Shown here piece after piece: positions 9,235 to 18,519 of a stretch of DNA of 64,000 bases. Source of the stretch: JAPUDS01 sp964536265 (GTDB taxonomy: Bacteria > Patescibacteriota > Saccharimonadia > Saccharimonadales > Saccharimonadaceae); the NCBI GenBank assembly GCA_964536265.1, contig CAZHVV010000001.1, positions 62,001 through 126,000 of the forward strand, in the 5' to 3' direction. Position numbers and translations under genes: made by a program. The stretch's first letter is position 1. Every line of letters starts with the position of its first letter. Below the pieces are notes generated by a model that saw only the letters and a program-made list of their open reading frames with translations, did not search any database and was not told the DNA's origin.

Positions 9235-10451
9235 AACGTTTTAGTGGCCGCGCACCTTTTGCTGCGCTCATTGGTTTTGCTTTACTTCTAACAGGTTTAT
9301 TTGCTGCGCCCGTATTTGCACAGAGCCTCGTGAGAGGGGAAGAAGATACCACAGTGGTTACTGCCGATCAAGTTGTTGACGGTGCAGCATTTTTGGCAGG
9401 AAACAATGTCGATGTAAGAGGCACAATCAAAGGTGACCTCTTTTGTGCAGGTAATACAATCAGTATCTCAGGAACTGTCGAGGGAGATGTTCTTTGTGCT
9501 GGCAATACACTGACAATTTCTGGAACAGTTAAGGGTGATGTCAGAGCTGCCGGTAATGTATTGACGGTGAGCGGCATAGTCGGCGGCGCAGCTACAATGG
9601 CTGGCAATTCAATTACTATAGCGACGAACGCAAAGGTTGGTACTGATCTCACCGTTGCGGGCAGTCAGTTACGTCTGGCTGGGGATGTTGGTAGAGATGT
9701 TAAATTTGGTGCAGAGAATGCTGTTCTTGAAGCGGTAGTTGGCCGAGAGGTTCAAGCCGGTGTCAATATTCTTGCTGTTGAAAAAACAGCCAAGGTTGGC
9801 GGTGCGCTCAACTACACCAGTAGCAATGAAGCAACTATTGCCGACGGAGCTGTGCTCGGCTCGGTTAATCGTACCGACGTCACACGCGATGACACGCGCG
9901 ATGTTGTTATTGCACCTGCGGTCGTTGCTATGGGGGTATTCTTTGGGGTTATCGCCTTTGTTATCCTTTCGCTCTTTGTTGCCCTTGTCGTACCACGATA
10001 TGTGCATCGTGTCACAGATATAACCTTCAAACAGCTAGCCATCTCTGGGCTCTTTGGGTTGGGTGCGGTCATGGCGAGTCTCCTCGTCATTATCATTGCC
10101 TTTGTGAGTGGTGTCGGCTTCTCGGTAGGTTTCTTGCTGATTGCGGCGTATGTTCTAGCTGGTATTCTTGCAGGGCCTCTTGTCGCGTATTATCTTGGAC
10201 GGCGTATCATGGGAACATCTGGCCGCCAAAAGCTACTTGTTATGTTAGTTGGTGCAGTGACTCTAGCGATTGTAAGCATTATTCCGCTTATCGGGTTTAT
10301 CGCGACATTTGTCGCCCTATGTATCGGTATCGGTATGATATTACGTGGTTTTAGTGTCGAATACGAAGGTCGCGCATACCGCATTGAGCAGGTAGAACCA
10401 GTTGTGACTCCTACTGAAAAGAAAATTGCTCATAGCTCAAAAAAGAAATAA
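9231..10451 (+). CDS. Bactofilin-like beta-helix protein with C-terminal membrane segments
   Basis: A 406-residue protein with a signal peptide (about 1-30). A long run of short repeats follows (about 40-215) with the pattern G-x-V/I-K/E-G-D-x-x-x-A-G-N-x-L-x-I-S, the beta-solenoid pattern of bactofilin/polymer-forming domains. Four hydrophobic segments follow (about 228-258, 263-295, 300-320 and 338-372). Bactofilins are normally cytosolic scaffolds. Here the signal peptide places the solenoid outside and the helices anchor it, so an envelope scaffold or surface role is more likely. It is coupled to the 56-residue gene before it and followed by an ABC transporter. Confidence 0.8.
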   Translation: MKRFSGRAPFAALIGFALLLTGLFAAPVFAQSLVRGEEDTTVVTADQVVDGAAFLAGNNVDVRGTIKGDLFCAGNTISISGTVEGDVLCAGNTLTISGTVKGDVRAAGNVLTVSGIVGGAATMAGNSITIATNAKVGTDLTVAGSQLRLAGDVGRDVKFGAENAVLEAVVGREVQAGVNILAVEKTAKVGGALNYTSSNEATIADGAVLGSVNRTDVTRDDTRDVVIAPAVVAMGVFFGVIAFVILSLFVALVVPRYVHRVTDITFKQLAISGLFGLGAVMASLLVIIIAFVSGVGFSVGFLLIAAYVLAGILAGPLVAYYLGRRIMGTSGRQKLLVMLVGAVTLAIVSIIPLIGFIATFVALCIGIGMILRGFSVEYEGRAYRIEQVEPVVTPTEKKIAHSSKKK

Positions 10452-10492
10452 ATTAGTTTATATTAGCATAAACAATTTGTCCGAATTCTTGC

Positions 10493-10498
10493 TATACT
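10493..10498 (+). promoter_or_regulatory. -10 box of the MacB-type transporter
   Basis: TATACT ends 8 bases before the ATG at 10507; there is no Shine-Dalgarno sequence. Its extended form TATACTAGTA recurs before other genes in the window. Confidence 0.55.
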
Positions 10499-10506
10499 AG
10501 TACGTA

Positions 10507-11244
10507 ATGATTGAGGTTCAACATGTCAGCAAAACGTATGGTAAGAAGAAGCAACCGTTTGCAGCTTTGGATGATGTAAGTTTTCGTATTCCAGAAGGCG
10601 CGAGCGTAGCGATTGTCGGTAAAAGTGGTTCGGGTAAAAGCACACTCATGCATGTCATGAGTGGGCTTGACCACCCGTCTAGCGGAGAAGTTGTTATTGA
10701 CGGGCAGATTATCTCTAACCTTAAAGCGAAGGCAATTGACCGTTTCAGAGCTGAAAAGATAGGGTTTATCTTCCAGGCCTTTTTCGTGCAGGCCAATGAG
10801 AGTTGCTATCACAATGTTGCACTACCACTTGAGATAGGGAATGTGAAGCGTAGTGAGCGCAAAAAGCGGGTGAGTGAAGCGCTTGAACAGGTTGAAATGA
10901 TAGAAAAACTGCATCAAAAAGCCGGAAACTTGTCGGGTGGTCAAAAGCAGCGTCTTGCAATTGCACGGGCAATCGTCAATAAGCCAAAGATATTGTTTGC
11001 GGACGAACCGACAGGCAATCTTGACTCAGCAACAGGGGCAAGGGTTGAAGATTTGTTATTTCGCTTTAATAAAGAACAGGCGACAACGCTTGTTATTGTG
11101 ACACACGATCTCGATCTTGCCCGGCGTTGTGACATCCGAATATTTATTAAAGACGGTCAGATTGTGAATATCGAAAACAGTTCCGACCAATCAACCTCGG
11201 CAGCTAAGCGACCGCTCGGTTCGAGTAAAGGACTTGTTCAATGA
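10507..11244 (+). CDS. ABC transporter ATP-binding protein (LolD/MacB type)
   Basis: A 245-residue ATPase with Walker A GKSGSGKST (38-46), signature LSGGQ (142-146) and Walker B with ADEPTGNLD (165-173). The last motif is typical of the MacB/LolD/FtsE subgroup, which drives mechanotransmission or extracytoplasmic release rather than classical import. Its ATGA overlap with the next gene fixes the partner. A basic and serine-rich C-terminal tail of about 25 residues follows the H-loop. Confidence 0.92.
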   Translation: MIEVQHVSKTYGKKKQPFAALDDVSFRIPEGASVAIVGKSGSGKSTLMHVMSGLDHPSSGEVVIDGQIISNLKAKAIDRFRAEKIGFIFQAFFVQANESCYHNVALPLEIGNVKRSERKKRVSEALEQVEMIEKLHQKAGNLSGGQKQRLAIARAIVNKPKILFADEPTGNLDSATGARVEDLLFRFNKEQATTLVIVTHDLDLARRCDIRIFIKDGQIVNIENSSDQSTSAAKRPLGSSKGLVQ

Positions 11245-12623
11245 AATCATTCGATTTAGTTCGTAGGGCGGCTCGTAGCCTCAGAAATTCTAAGGCTCGC
11301 ACGATTCTAACATCACTCGCCATTGCGGTTGGTGCCTTTACTCTGACACTGTCGATTGCAGCCGGCGAAGGCGCGCGTCAATATGCTGACACCCTGATAG
11401 GCTCAAATATCAATCCACGGGTTGTTTTTGTTGTGAAAGACAAGACATTGTTTAATAGTGGCGGTACAAACGCACGGAGTGGCTTGCGGGTATATGACGT
11501 CGACACTGGCACAACTGGGACTGGTGTGACAATAAAACAAATGACACAAGCTGATGTTGAAAATCTTATAAAACGTGGAGACCTCGAGTATATTGTGCCG
11601 GTATATAACATCCAAGCGAAATTTTTGCAGTTTGCCGGAAGCGACATCAAATTTACGTCTGAACTCGGTACCTATGATGCAACAATCAAAGGCCAAACTT
11701 CATTTGGCACGTTACCGGCACTCGGTGAACAGCTAGCCGACAATGAAGTTGTGATGCCTGAGTCGTTTGCTGACACCCTAGTGGAGCAGAAAGTAATTTC
11801 AGCAAAAAGCGAACTTGTCGGTAAAGAAGTAACATTAACAATTGCGCGACCTGGCAAGCAGCCAACACAGGAAGAAATTCTTGCGGCATTTCAAAGTGGT
11901 GGCGAAGCGGCAGTTGCCAATCTGTCAGCTCCTGAAACAAAAGAACTGACCTATGTTGTTCGAGGTTTAACTACACAATCAGCAACATCTTTGACATCTA
12001 GCACAGCTGTTCAATTACCGGCGTCACAAGCGAAACTTATTGCGGAATTTGCCACTGAGGGTACGGATTCATTTCAGAAATACCTAGGTGTTACGGCTCT
12101 TGCAAAAGAGGGCTATGACCCAGCAACAATAAAGAACGACTTGAAGGCACAAGATTTTGGTGTTCAAACGGCCGAAGATTTACAGAGTCTTATCTTCACA
12201 ATTGTTAACATCTTGCAAGGTATTGTCGCTGGATTTGGTGTTATTGCATTGATTGCAAGCGTCTTTGGCATCATTAATACACAGTACATTTCTGTCCTTG
12301 AGCGTACTCGTGAAATTGGCCTCATGAAGGCACTCGGTATGCGTGGCCGTCACGTCAGCCGTCTCTTCCAGTTCGAGGCTGCCTGGATTGGCTTCTTGGG
12401 TGGGGTTATTGGCGCAGGGTTGGCGTATAGTGTCGGTACACTCATGAACCCATGGGTAACAGAGACACTAGCGCTTGGCGAAGGGAACTATTTGTTGATT
12501 TTCCAAACCTTACCCATAGTCGGGCTTATCGTAGCTCTTATGATTGTCGCAATGGTTGCGGGGTGGTTCCCGGCTCACAAAGCTGCAAAACTCGACCCAA
12601 TCGAAGCTCTTCGCACCGAGTAG
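11241..12623 (+). CDS. MacB/FtsX-type ABC transporter permease
   Basis: A 460-residue partner of the preceding ATPase. One transmembrane helix lies near residues 20-42. A large extracytoplasmic MacB-like periplasmic core domain follows (about 45-310), then the FtsX fold with three helices (about 318-350, 375-400 and 420-448). The conserved ERTREIGLMKALGMRGRHV loop sits between the first and second helices of that fold. In a single-membrane (monoderm-like) cell such pairs commonly export peptides or respond to antibiotics. No substrate gene is beside it. Confidence 0.9.
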   Translation: MKSFDLVRRAARSLRNSKARTILTSLAIAVGAFTLTLSIAAGEGARQYADTLIGSNINPRVVFVVKDKTLFNSGGTNARSGLRVYDVDTGTTGTGVTIKQMTQADVENLIKRGDLEYIVPVYNIQAKFLQFAGSDIKFTSELGTYDATIKGQTSFGTLPALGEQLADNEVVMPESFADTLVEQKVISAKSELVGKEVTLTIARPGKQPTQEEILAAFQSGGEAAVANLSAPETKELTYVVRGLTTQSATSLTSSTAVQLPASQAKLIAEFATEGTDSFQKYLGVTALAKEGYDPATIKNDLKAQDFGVQTAEDLQSLIFTIVNILQGIVAGFGVIALIASVFGIINTQYISVLERTREIGLMKALGMRGRHVSRLFQFEAAWIGFLGGVIGAGLAYSVGTLMNPWVTETLALGEGNYLLIFQTLPIVGLIVALMIVAMVAGWFPAHKAAKLDPIEALRTE

Positions 12624-12624
12624 A

Positions 12625-12653
12625 TTGACTTTATATACTGCTTGTGCTATAAT
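12625..12653 (+). promoter_or_regulatory. Near-consensus sigma-70 promoter placed at a start codon
   Basis: TTGACT (12625-12630), a 17-base spacer and TATAAT (12648-12653). The next ATG is 6 bases after the -10 box, so the expected transcription start is the A of the start codon. It is the clearest leaderless promoter in the window. Confidence 0.85.
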
Positions 12654-12659
12654 ACGAAC

Positions 12660-12890
12660 ATGTCAGAAGACACAAACACAAAAATAGAAGCTCAGGGGCC
12701 GTACAATCCTTATGGTCTAGGTGAACGACCGCTACCTATTGCAGGTCATGACCAAAAAACGTACGATCAGGTCCTAGAGGAAGAAGATTGGAAGGATACT
12801 CAGAGAGCATTCGAAGTTCACAAGATTAAAGTTGCGAAGCGCAAGGCATTCATAGCCAATATAGGTAAAAAACTCTTCGGTTCACGATAG
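12660..12890 (+). CDS. Small charged protein of unknown function (76 aa)
   Basis: I do not recognise it. The product begins MSEDTNTKIEAQGPYNPYGL, is hydrophilic, and ends in a basic helix (KIKVAKRKAFIANIGKKLFG). No membrane segment or known motif is visible. A start 18 bases earlier is excluded because that codon lies before the -10 box. The consensus promoter suggests it is well expressed. The acidic and tyrosine-rich first half with a basic second half would suit a nucleic-acid or membrane-surface adaptor, but this is a guess. Confidence 0.75.
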   Translation: MSEDTNTKIEAQGPYNPYGLGERPLPIAGHDQKTYDQVLEEEDWKDTQRAFEVHKIKVAKRKAFIANIGKKLFGSR

Positions 12891-12920
12891 GTATCCTCTC
12901 CATAACATTGGTCAACATGC

Positions 12921-12926
12921 TACAAT
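12921..12926 (+). promoter_or_regulatory. -10 box of serS
   Basis: TACAAT ends 6 bases before the serS ATG; no ribosome site is present. Confidence 0.55.
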
Positions 12927-12932
12927 AAAAGC

Positions 12933-14228
12933 ATGTTAGACATTCGTTTTATTCGTGAAAATGCCGAACGCGTGCAAGAGGCGGCGGGACAAAAGGGTTA
13001 CACTGTAAATATTCAAGATTTGCTGCGTCTCGACGATGATCGCCGGGGGTTGCAACATACTGTTGATGAGATTCGTGCGAAGCGTAATGAAAATGCAGCC
13101 AAGATGAAGGGTGGCCGACCTGACCAAACCGTAATTGATGAAGGGAAGCAGCTCAAGGTTGCCCTGGCAGAACAAGAAGGCTATCTTGCGGCACTCGATA
13201 CTGAATTCATAACTCTTCTTAAACAAGTACCAAACATGCCAGCCGATGATGTACCACTTGGTGCAAGCGAAGACGAAAATGTCGTCGTAAAAACAGTGGG
13301 TGAAATTCCTCAATTCGACTTCACACCAAAGAATCATGCTGATCTTGCAGAGGGTAAGGGTTGGCTTGATAAAGAGCGTGCCGCCAAAGTTGCTGGTAGC
13401 CGCTTTGCGTATGTTATGGGTGATATGGTCAAGCTTGAGATGGCGATTGAGCAATTTGTGCTCGATATCCTGACGGACGAGACGAAGCTGAAAGAGATTG
13501 CCGAATCAGCAGGATTAGAAGTAAGTACCAGACCGTTTATACCGGTATTACCACCGCTAATGATTAAGACTGAGGCATATGACCAGATGGATCGCCTTGA
13601 GCCACGAGATGATCGCTACAAAATTGAAGGTGAAGAGCTGTGGCTACAGGGGAGTGCTGAACATGTACTTGGCAGTATGCATGCGGGCGAAACGTTCGGC
13701 GAGGATGAATTACCTCTCCGTTACGTTGGTTTTGCAACAAGCTTCCGAAAAGAAGCTGGCACGTACGGCAAAGATATGGAAGGGCTGATTCGTATGCATC
13801 AGTTCGATAAACTCGAGCTGGAGAGCTTCACAAAGCCCGAAGATGGCATGAAAGAGCACTTGCTCTTCGTCGCGATTCAGGAATATTTACTACAGGCACT
13901 CAAACTGCCATATCACGTACTTATGAAGTGTACTGCTGACATCGGAAAACCGAATGCTCGCGGTGTTGATATGGAAGTGTATCTGCCAGGGCAAGGGAAG
14001 TACCGTGAAACACATACAGCCGATTACATGACGGACTATCAGGCCCGCCGACTGCAAACACGAGTCCGCACTGAGCGGGGAGTAGAGTTAGTTCATACGA
14101 ACGATGCAACTGCCTTTGCGCTTGGGCGTGCAATGGTAGCTATTTTGGAGAATTATCAGACCAGCGAGGGTGATGTGGTTGTGCCCGATGTACTACGACC
14201 ATACCTCAAAAGTCGCGAAAGGTTATAA
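12933..14228 (+). CDS. serS: Seryl-tRNA synthetase
   Basis: Charges tRNA-Ser (and any tRNA-Sec). The 431 residues match the family: an N-terminal long helical hairpin that grips the tRNA variable arm (about 1-110, starting MLDIRFIRENAERVQ), and a class II core with motif 2 in SFRKEAGTYGKDMEGLIRMHQF and motif 3 near the end (NDATAFALGRAMVAILENYQ). It is followed after 5 bases by pyrD. Start and length are ordinary, and the promoter places transcription start on the ATG. Confidence 0.96.
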   Translation: MLDIRFIRENAERVQEAAGQKGYTVNIQDLLRLDDDRRGLQHTVDEIRAKRNENAAKMKGGRPDQTVIDEGKQLKVALAEQEGYLAALDTEFITLLKQVPNMPADDVPLGASEDENVVVKTVGEIPQFDFTPKNHADLAEGKGWLDKERAAKVAGSRFAYVMGDMVKLEMAIEQFVLDILTDETKLKEIAESAGLEVSTRPFIPVLPPLMIKTEAYDQMDRLEPRDDRYKIEGEELWLQGSAEHVLGSMHAGETFGEDELPLRYVGFATSFRKEAGTYGKDMEGLIRMHQFDKLELESFTKPEDGMKEHLLFVAIQEYLLQALKLPYHVLMKCTADIGKPNARGVDMEVYLPGQGKYRETHTADYMTDYQARRLQTRVRTERGVELVHTNDATAFALGRAMVAILENYQTSEGDVVVPDVLRPYLKSRERL

Positions 14229-14233
14229 ATAGT

Positions 14234-15370
14234 ATGAAGCGAGCTGCACGCAAGCTCACAAATGTTGGCTACAGTAAAGCTGTCCAACCAGTGCTGTTTT
14301 CTCGTTCTCCTGATAGGGTACACGAAAGCATGATTCGTATGGCGAAGGGTGTTCAGCGAATTCCGCTCATGCGTGATGTGTTGAAGGTGTGGGCATACAG
14401 AAATGACGGGTATCTTGCGCAAGAATTCTTGGGTATTCGATTTCGTAATCCCGTTGGTCTTTCGGCAGGTTTAGACAAAAACGCCGATACAGTTGGGGTT
14501 ATGCAAGCTATTGGCTTTGGGTTTATGACGGCTGGGTCAGTTACGGCTGAACCTTGCGAGGGTAATCCTCGACCATGGTTTCATAGACTAAAACAATCTC
14601 GTTCGCTGGTGGTGAATGTTGGCCTTGCGAATCGTGGTGTTGATGCAATTGCTAAGCGTATCGCCAAGTATCCATCCTATTTATTTCGCAATTTTCCACT
14701 CGCGGTGTCCGCAGCAAAGACTAACTCGGAGGACGCGAAGAGCGAGCAAAACGCAATTGAAGACTACTGTATAACGCTCAAGCGAATGGATAATGAGCCA
14801 AATGTTGTCATGCTTGAGATTAACATCTCTTGTCCGAATACGCATGGTGGGGAGCCATTCACAACGCCCAATCGTCTCCAGAGGCTGTTGGCTGCAACTG
14901 ACAAGCTCGCACTCAAGAAACCAGTCTTCGTAAAGATGCCAATTAGTCTTGAGTGGAAAGAATTCAAGGCACTTCTCGAGGTAATCGACAAACATACTAT
15001 TCAAGGTTTGAGTATTGGTAATTTATTGAAGGACCGTTCGAAGGCTCGTCTCAGTGATGAATTACCAGATGATGTTAAGGGGAACCTCAGTGGCGCTCCG
15101 TGTCGCGATATTTCAACTTCGCTTGTGAGAAAAACATACAAATTGTATGGCAAGCGCTTCGTGATTATCGGAGTCGGTGGAATCTTTTCCGCCAACGACG
15201 CCTATGAAAAAATTAAGGCCGGCGCCTCGCTTGTTGCTCTTGTGAGTGGGGTAATCTTTGAGGGTCCACAACTGATCGGCGAAATCAATCAAGGGCTCGT
15301 TGACTTGCTAAAAAAAGACGGGTTGACACATATTTCTCAGGCAATTGGCGCTGATCATATACAATCTTAG
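14234..15370 (+). CDS. pyrD: Dihydroorotate dehydrogenase, class-2-like with cysteine at catalytic position
   Basis: FMN enzyme that oxidises dihydroorotate to orotate in pyrimidine synthesis. The 378 residues have the N-terminal helical extension, SAGLDKNAD (77-84) and TAGSVTAEPCEGNPRPW, which are features of membrane-associated quinone-linked class 2 enzymes. The active-site loop, however, reads NISCPNT with Cys200. Class 2 enzymes normally have Ser there and class 1 enzymes Cys. The later substrate loop also differs (SIGNLLKDRS instead of a YANTT-like motif). Other de novo pyrimidine genes are not in the window. The family is sure; the class and electron acceptor are open. Confidence 0.85.
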   Translation: MKRAARKLTNVGYSKAVQPVLFSRSPDRVHESMIRMAKGVQRIPLMRDVLKVWAYRNDGYLAQEFLGIRFRNPVGLSAGLDKNADTVGVMQAIGFGFMTAGSVTAEPCEGNPRPWFHRLKQSRSLVVNVGLANRGVDAIAKRIAKYPSYLFRNFPLAVSAAKTNSEDAKSEQNAIEDYCITLKRMDNEPNVVMLEINISCPNTHGGEPFTTPNRLQRLLAATDKLALKKPVFVKMPISLEWKEFKALLEVIDKHTIQGLSIGNLLKDRSKARLSDELPDDVKGNLSGAPCRDISTSLVRKTYKLYGKRFVIIGVGGIFSANDAYEKIKAGASLVALVSGVIFEGPQLIGEINQGLVDLLKKDGLTHISQAIGADHIQS

Positions 15371-15383
15371 CGCTTATGTAGTC

Positions 15384-15418
15384 TATAATAGAAGTACCAA
15401 CATACGCCAAAGGGCGTA
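15384..15418 (+). promoter_or_regulatory. hpf promoter -10 and 5' leader hairpin
   Basis: TATAAT at 15384-15389 is followed by a leader whose first part forms a TACGCC/GGCGTA stem with an AAAG loop (15403-15418). A hairpin this close to the expected 5' end could protect the message. Confidence 0.5.
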
Positions 15419-15438
15419 CAAGCAAAGGGGGTTCAGCC

Positions 15439-15798
15439 ATGATCCAACATATCGACATAACAGGGGTTCGATACGAGATTGACGAGACAACCAGAAAATA
15501 CGTGATGAAGAAAATTGGCCGACTTGACCGCTTCGTACCACGTCATGCGCGTAAAACATTACAGGTTGAGGTGATACTCGAAGAAGTGAATCGTGCAAAT
15601 GGCAATAAATACGAATGCGATATTCGGCTGACGTTACCGAATAAAGTACTGACCGCAAAAGACTCGACAATGAATATGTTGGCCGCGATAGATATCGTTG
15701 AAGCCAAACTTGTTAATCAACTGCGAAAATATAAAGAAACGAATGCTCCCACAAAAGGCTGGCGAGCACGTGTTGCGCAGCTGAAACTAAACAGATAA
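15439..15798 (+). CDS. hpf: Ribosome hibernation-promoting factor, short form
   Basis: HPF/YfiA family protein that binds the 30S decoding centre and silences ribosomes in slow growth. The 119-residue product matches the N-terminal RaiA domain (MIQHIDITGVRYEID to about residue 105) with the beta-alpha-beta pattern and basic residues. It lacks the C-terminal dimerisation domain of long HPF, so it should act like short HPF/YfiA. A clear AAAGGGGG ribosome site precedes the ATG. A leader hairpin (15403-15418) could tune message stability. Confidence 0.9.
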   Translation: MIQHIDITGVRYEIDETTRKYVMKKIGRLDRFVPRHARKTLQVEVILEEVNRANGNKYECDIRLTLPNKVLTAKDSTMNMLAAIDIVEAKLVNQLRKYKETNAPTKGWRARVAQLKLNR

Positions 15799-15837
15799 CT
15801 TTTCGCACATATTTTTCCATTTTTCCCCGTAAAAGGG

Positions 15838-15843
15838 TATACT
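15838..15843 (+). promoter_or_regulatory. -10 box of secA within a short inverted repeat
   Basis: TATACT lies inside GGGTA-TACTAG-TACCC (15835-15850), an imperfect palindrome over the core promoter. The secA leader would be about 51 nucleotides. Confidence 0.45.
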
Positions 15844-15900
15844 AGTACCCAGTAGATTAAGGACTGCAACGTCTGATAAATGAGGGAAATGTAGCTACTT

Positions 15901-18516
15901 ATGGTAAGTCGACAAAAGGCACTCACAAAAATTTTTGGTGACCCACAAAAGCGCACACTGAAGCGTCTTGAAAAACGTGTTGTTGAAGTAAATGCGTTGG
16001 CAGAAAAATATCACAAAATGAAAACTGCCGAACTGAAGAAGCAGACTGATATTCTCAAAAAGCGTTTAGCCAAGAAGAATACGACACTTGATACGCTATT
16101 ACCTGATGCATTCGCACTTGTGCGCGAAGCGTCTGACCGTGTGCTTGGCATGCGGCATTTTGATGTCCAGCTGATGGGTGGCATGGTACTTCACGAGGGC
16201 AACGTTGCGGAGCTAAAAACTGGTGAGGGCAAGACCCTCATGGCAACGCTACCAAGTTTTCTCAACGCACTTAGTGGCAAGGGTGTGCATATCGTCACCG
16301 TCAACGACTACCTTGCGCAACGAGACGCAGGTTGGATGGGACAGATTCACCATTACCTCGGTATGAGTGTCGGCTGTATCATCAACGAACAATCATTCAT
16401 TTTTGATCCGAAATACGAGAATCCAACTCACGACGATCCTCGCATGAAACTTCTCAAACCATGTACTCGCAAAGAGGCATATGCTGCCGATATTACTTAT
16501 GGCACAAACAACGAGTTTGGTTTCGACTATCTACGCGACAACATGGTGAACGTTGTTGATTTACTGCGCCAACGTGACCTGAATTTCGCGATTGTGGACG
16601 AAGTCGACTCAATCTTGATTGATGAGGCACGAACACCACTCATCATTAGCGCTCCAGCGGCTGAAAACCCAGACAATTACATCAAATTTGCCAGTCTTGC
16701 GCATACATTGAAACCTGAGCACTATGTTCTCGACGAAAAACGCCGCAGCGTTGCACTGACAGACGAGGGTGTGGATAGAGTCGAGAAACTGCTTGGCATT
16801 AAGAACCTATACAGCCCTGAACACATCCGTTCGGTTTACCATATGGACCAGGCGCTCAAGGCAGAAACATTGTTCAAGCGTGACAAGGATTACGTAGTTA
16901 ACACGGACAACGAAGTCATAATTGTAGATGAATTTACTGGACGTCTCATGCACGGGCGACGTTATAACGAAGGCTTGCACCAGGCTATTGAGGCCAAAGA
17001 ACATGTCAATGTCCTCCAAGAAAGCATGACTCTCGCGACGGTATCCTTCCAGAATTACTTCCGTTTGTACGACAAATTGTCTGGTATGACTGGTACAGCA
17101 TTTACGGAAGCTGAAGAATTCCAACAGATTTACGGACTTGATGTTGTTCAAGTGCCGCCAAATCGTCCATTGGTTCGTGAAGACAGGACTGATAAGATTT
17201 TCAAGACTGAAAAAGGGAAGATTAACGCCCTCGTCGAAGATGTTGCGGGCCTCTACAAGGAAGGCCGACCAGTGCTCATTGGTTCAGCGTCGATTGCAAA
17301 GAATGAGCTTATTTCTTCAGCTCTGAAGAAAGCGAAAATTCCTCACGAGCTCTTGAATGCCAAAAACAACGAGCGTGAAGCTGCTATTGTTTCAAAAGCC
17401 GGTGAAAAGGGCGCAGTGACACTTGCGACTAACATCGCTGGTCGCGGTACCGACATCGTACTGACCGAAGAAACACGTAAACTCGGTGGTTTAGTTGTGC
17501 TTGGTTCAGAACGGCATGAAGCTCGACGTATTGACAATCAGTTACGTGGTCGCGGCGGTCGTCAAGGTGACCCAGGTATGACACAGTTCTACGTTTCGAC
17601 CGAAGATGACCTCATGCGTATTTTCCAGGGTGAACGTATCGCAAGTCTTATGGACCGTTTGGGAGTTGAAGAAGACCAGCCAATTGAGAACAAGGCAGTT
17701 TCGAAAACACTTGAGTCCGCTCAAAAGCGAGTCGAGGGTTATAGCTACGATACTCGAAAGAATGTTGTCCAATACGACAATGTCATCAATCGTCATCGAC
17801 GAGTTGTCTACAAGATTCGTCGCGAGATTCTTGAAGGTGAAGATATTCGGCCTGAGATTCAGAAACTGCTCGTTGAGCGCATCAAAGAACTCACCGTATT
17901 GCCACTCAAGAACAATCCGAAATTTATCGACGAGTTCTCGAGCGTTATGCCGCTTGATGAAAAAGAAATTCGCAACATCGGTGCTGAAAAGAAAGACAAA
18001 GTTCGTTTCGAACTCGCTAAGAAAGCAGCCGAAAAACTATATGCAAAGAAAGAAAAAGAACTTGGTGAAGAGCTCTTACGTGGCGTTGAGCGAGAAGTAT
18101 ACCTACAGGTTCTTGATGTCTTGTGGATGAATCACCTCGAGAATATGCAACATTTGCGCGATGGTATTCACTGGCGTTCAGTTGGACAACGTGATCCACT
18201 AGTAGAGTACCGTTCAGAGTCACAAAAGCTCTTTGACAGTCTGCAAGCTACGCTTCGTCAGGAAGTCCTGCGCACTATTTTTAGTGTTCGTAGACAAGAT
18301 ATATCGCAGCAGCAAATGACCGACGACAGGTATGAATCGGAACTTACACAAGCTGCTCAAAGCGCCATAGAAACAGGGGTGAATGAAGTAGGTGCGCCGA
18401 CGAAACATGGCGATGACGAATTCAACACCAAGAAGAAATCAGCAGAAGCTCATACGAAGAAAAAAGCAGCAAAGAAAAAGCGCAAGAACGCTCGGGCAGC
18501 TCGGAAACGGAAATAA
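15901..18516 (+). CDS. secA: Preprotein translocase ATPase SecA
   Basis: Motor of the Sec export channel. The 871-residue protein has nucleotide-binding fold 1 with TGEGKT (107-112) and DEVDSILIDEARTPL, the preprotein cross-linking domain, nucleotide-binding fold 2 with IAGRGTDI and QLRGRGGRQGDPG, and the helical scaffold and wing domains. The C-terminal end lacks the zinc-binding CxCxSG motif used to recruit SecB. Instead it has a tail of about 40 residues very rich in Lys, Arg and Ala. Such tails may bind anionic lipid or ribosomes. A run of close-packed genes follows (3-base gap to the M16 peptidase). Confidence 0.97.
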   Translation: MVSRQKALTKIFGDPQKRTLKRLEKRVVEVNALAEKYHKMKTAELKKQTDILKKRLAKKNTTLDTLLPDAFALVREASDRVLGMRHFDVQLMGGMVLHEGNVAELKTGEGKTLMATLPSFLNALSGKGVHIVTVNDYLAQRDAGWMGQIHHYLGMSVGCIINEQSFIFDPKYENPTHDDPRMKLLKPCTRKEAYAADITYGTNNEFGFDYLRDNMVNVVDLLRQRDLNFAIVDEVDSILIDEARTPLIISAPAAENPDNYIKFASLAHTLKPEHYVLDEKRRSVALTDEGVDRVEKLLGIKNLYSPEHIRSVYHMDQALKAETLFKRDKDYVVNTDNEVIIVDEFTGRLMHGRRYNEGLHQAIEAKEHVNVLQESMTLATVSFQNYFRLYDKLSGMTGTAFTEAEEFQQIYGLDVVQVPPNRPLVREDRTDKIFKTEKGKINALVEDVAGLYKEGRPVLIGSASIAKNELISSALKKAKIPHELLNAKNNEREAAIVSKAGEKGAVTLATNIAGRGTDIVLTEETRKLGGLVVLGSERHEARRIDNQLRGRGGRQGDPGMTQFYVSTEDDLMRIFQGERIASLMDRLGVEEDQPIENKAVSKTLESAQKRVEGYSYDTRKNVVQYDNVINRHRRVVYKIRREILEGEDIRPEIQKLLVERIKELTVLPLKNNPKFIDEFSSVMPLDEKEIRNIGAEKKDKVRFELAKKAAEKLYAKKEKELGEELLRGVEREVYLQVLDVLWMNHLENMQHLRDGIHWRSVGQRDPLVEYRSESQKLFDSLQATLRQEVLRTIFSVRRQDISQQQMTDDRYESELTQAAQSAIETGVNEVGAPTKHGDDEFNTKKKSAEAHTKKKAAKKKRKNARAARKRK

Positions 18517-18519
18517 CAT

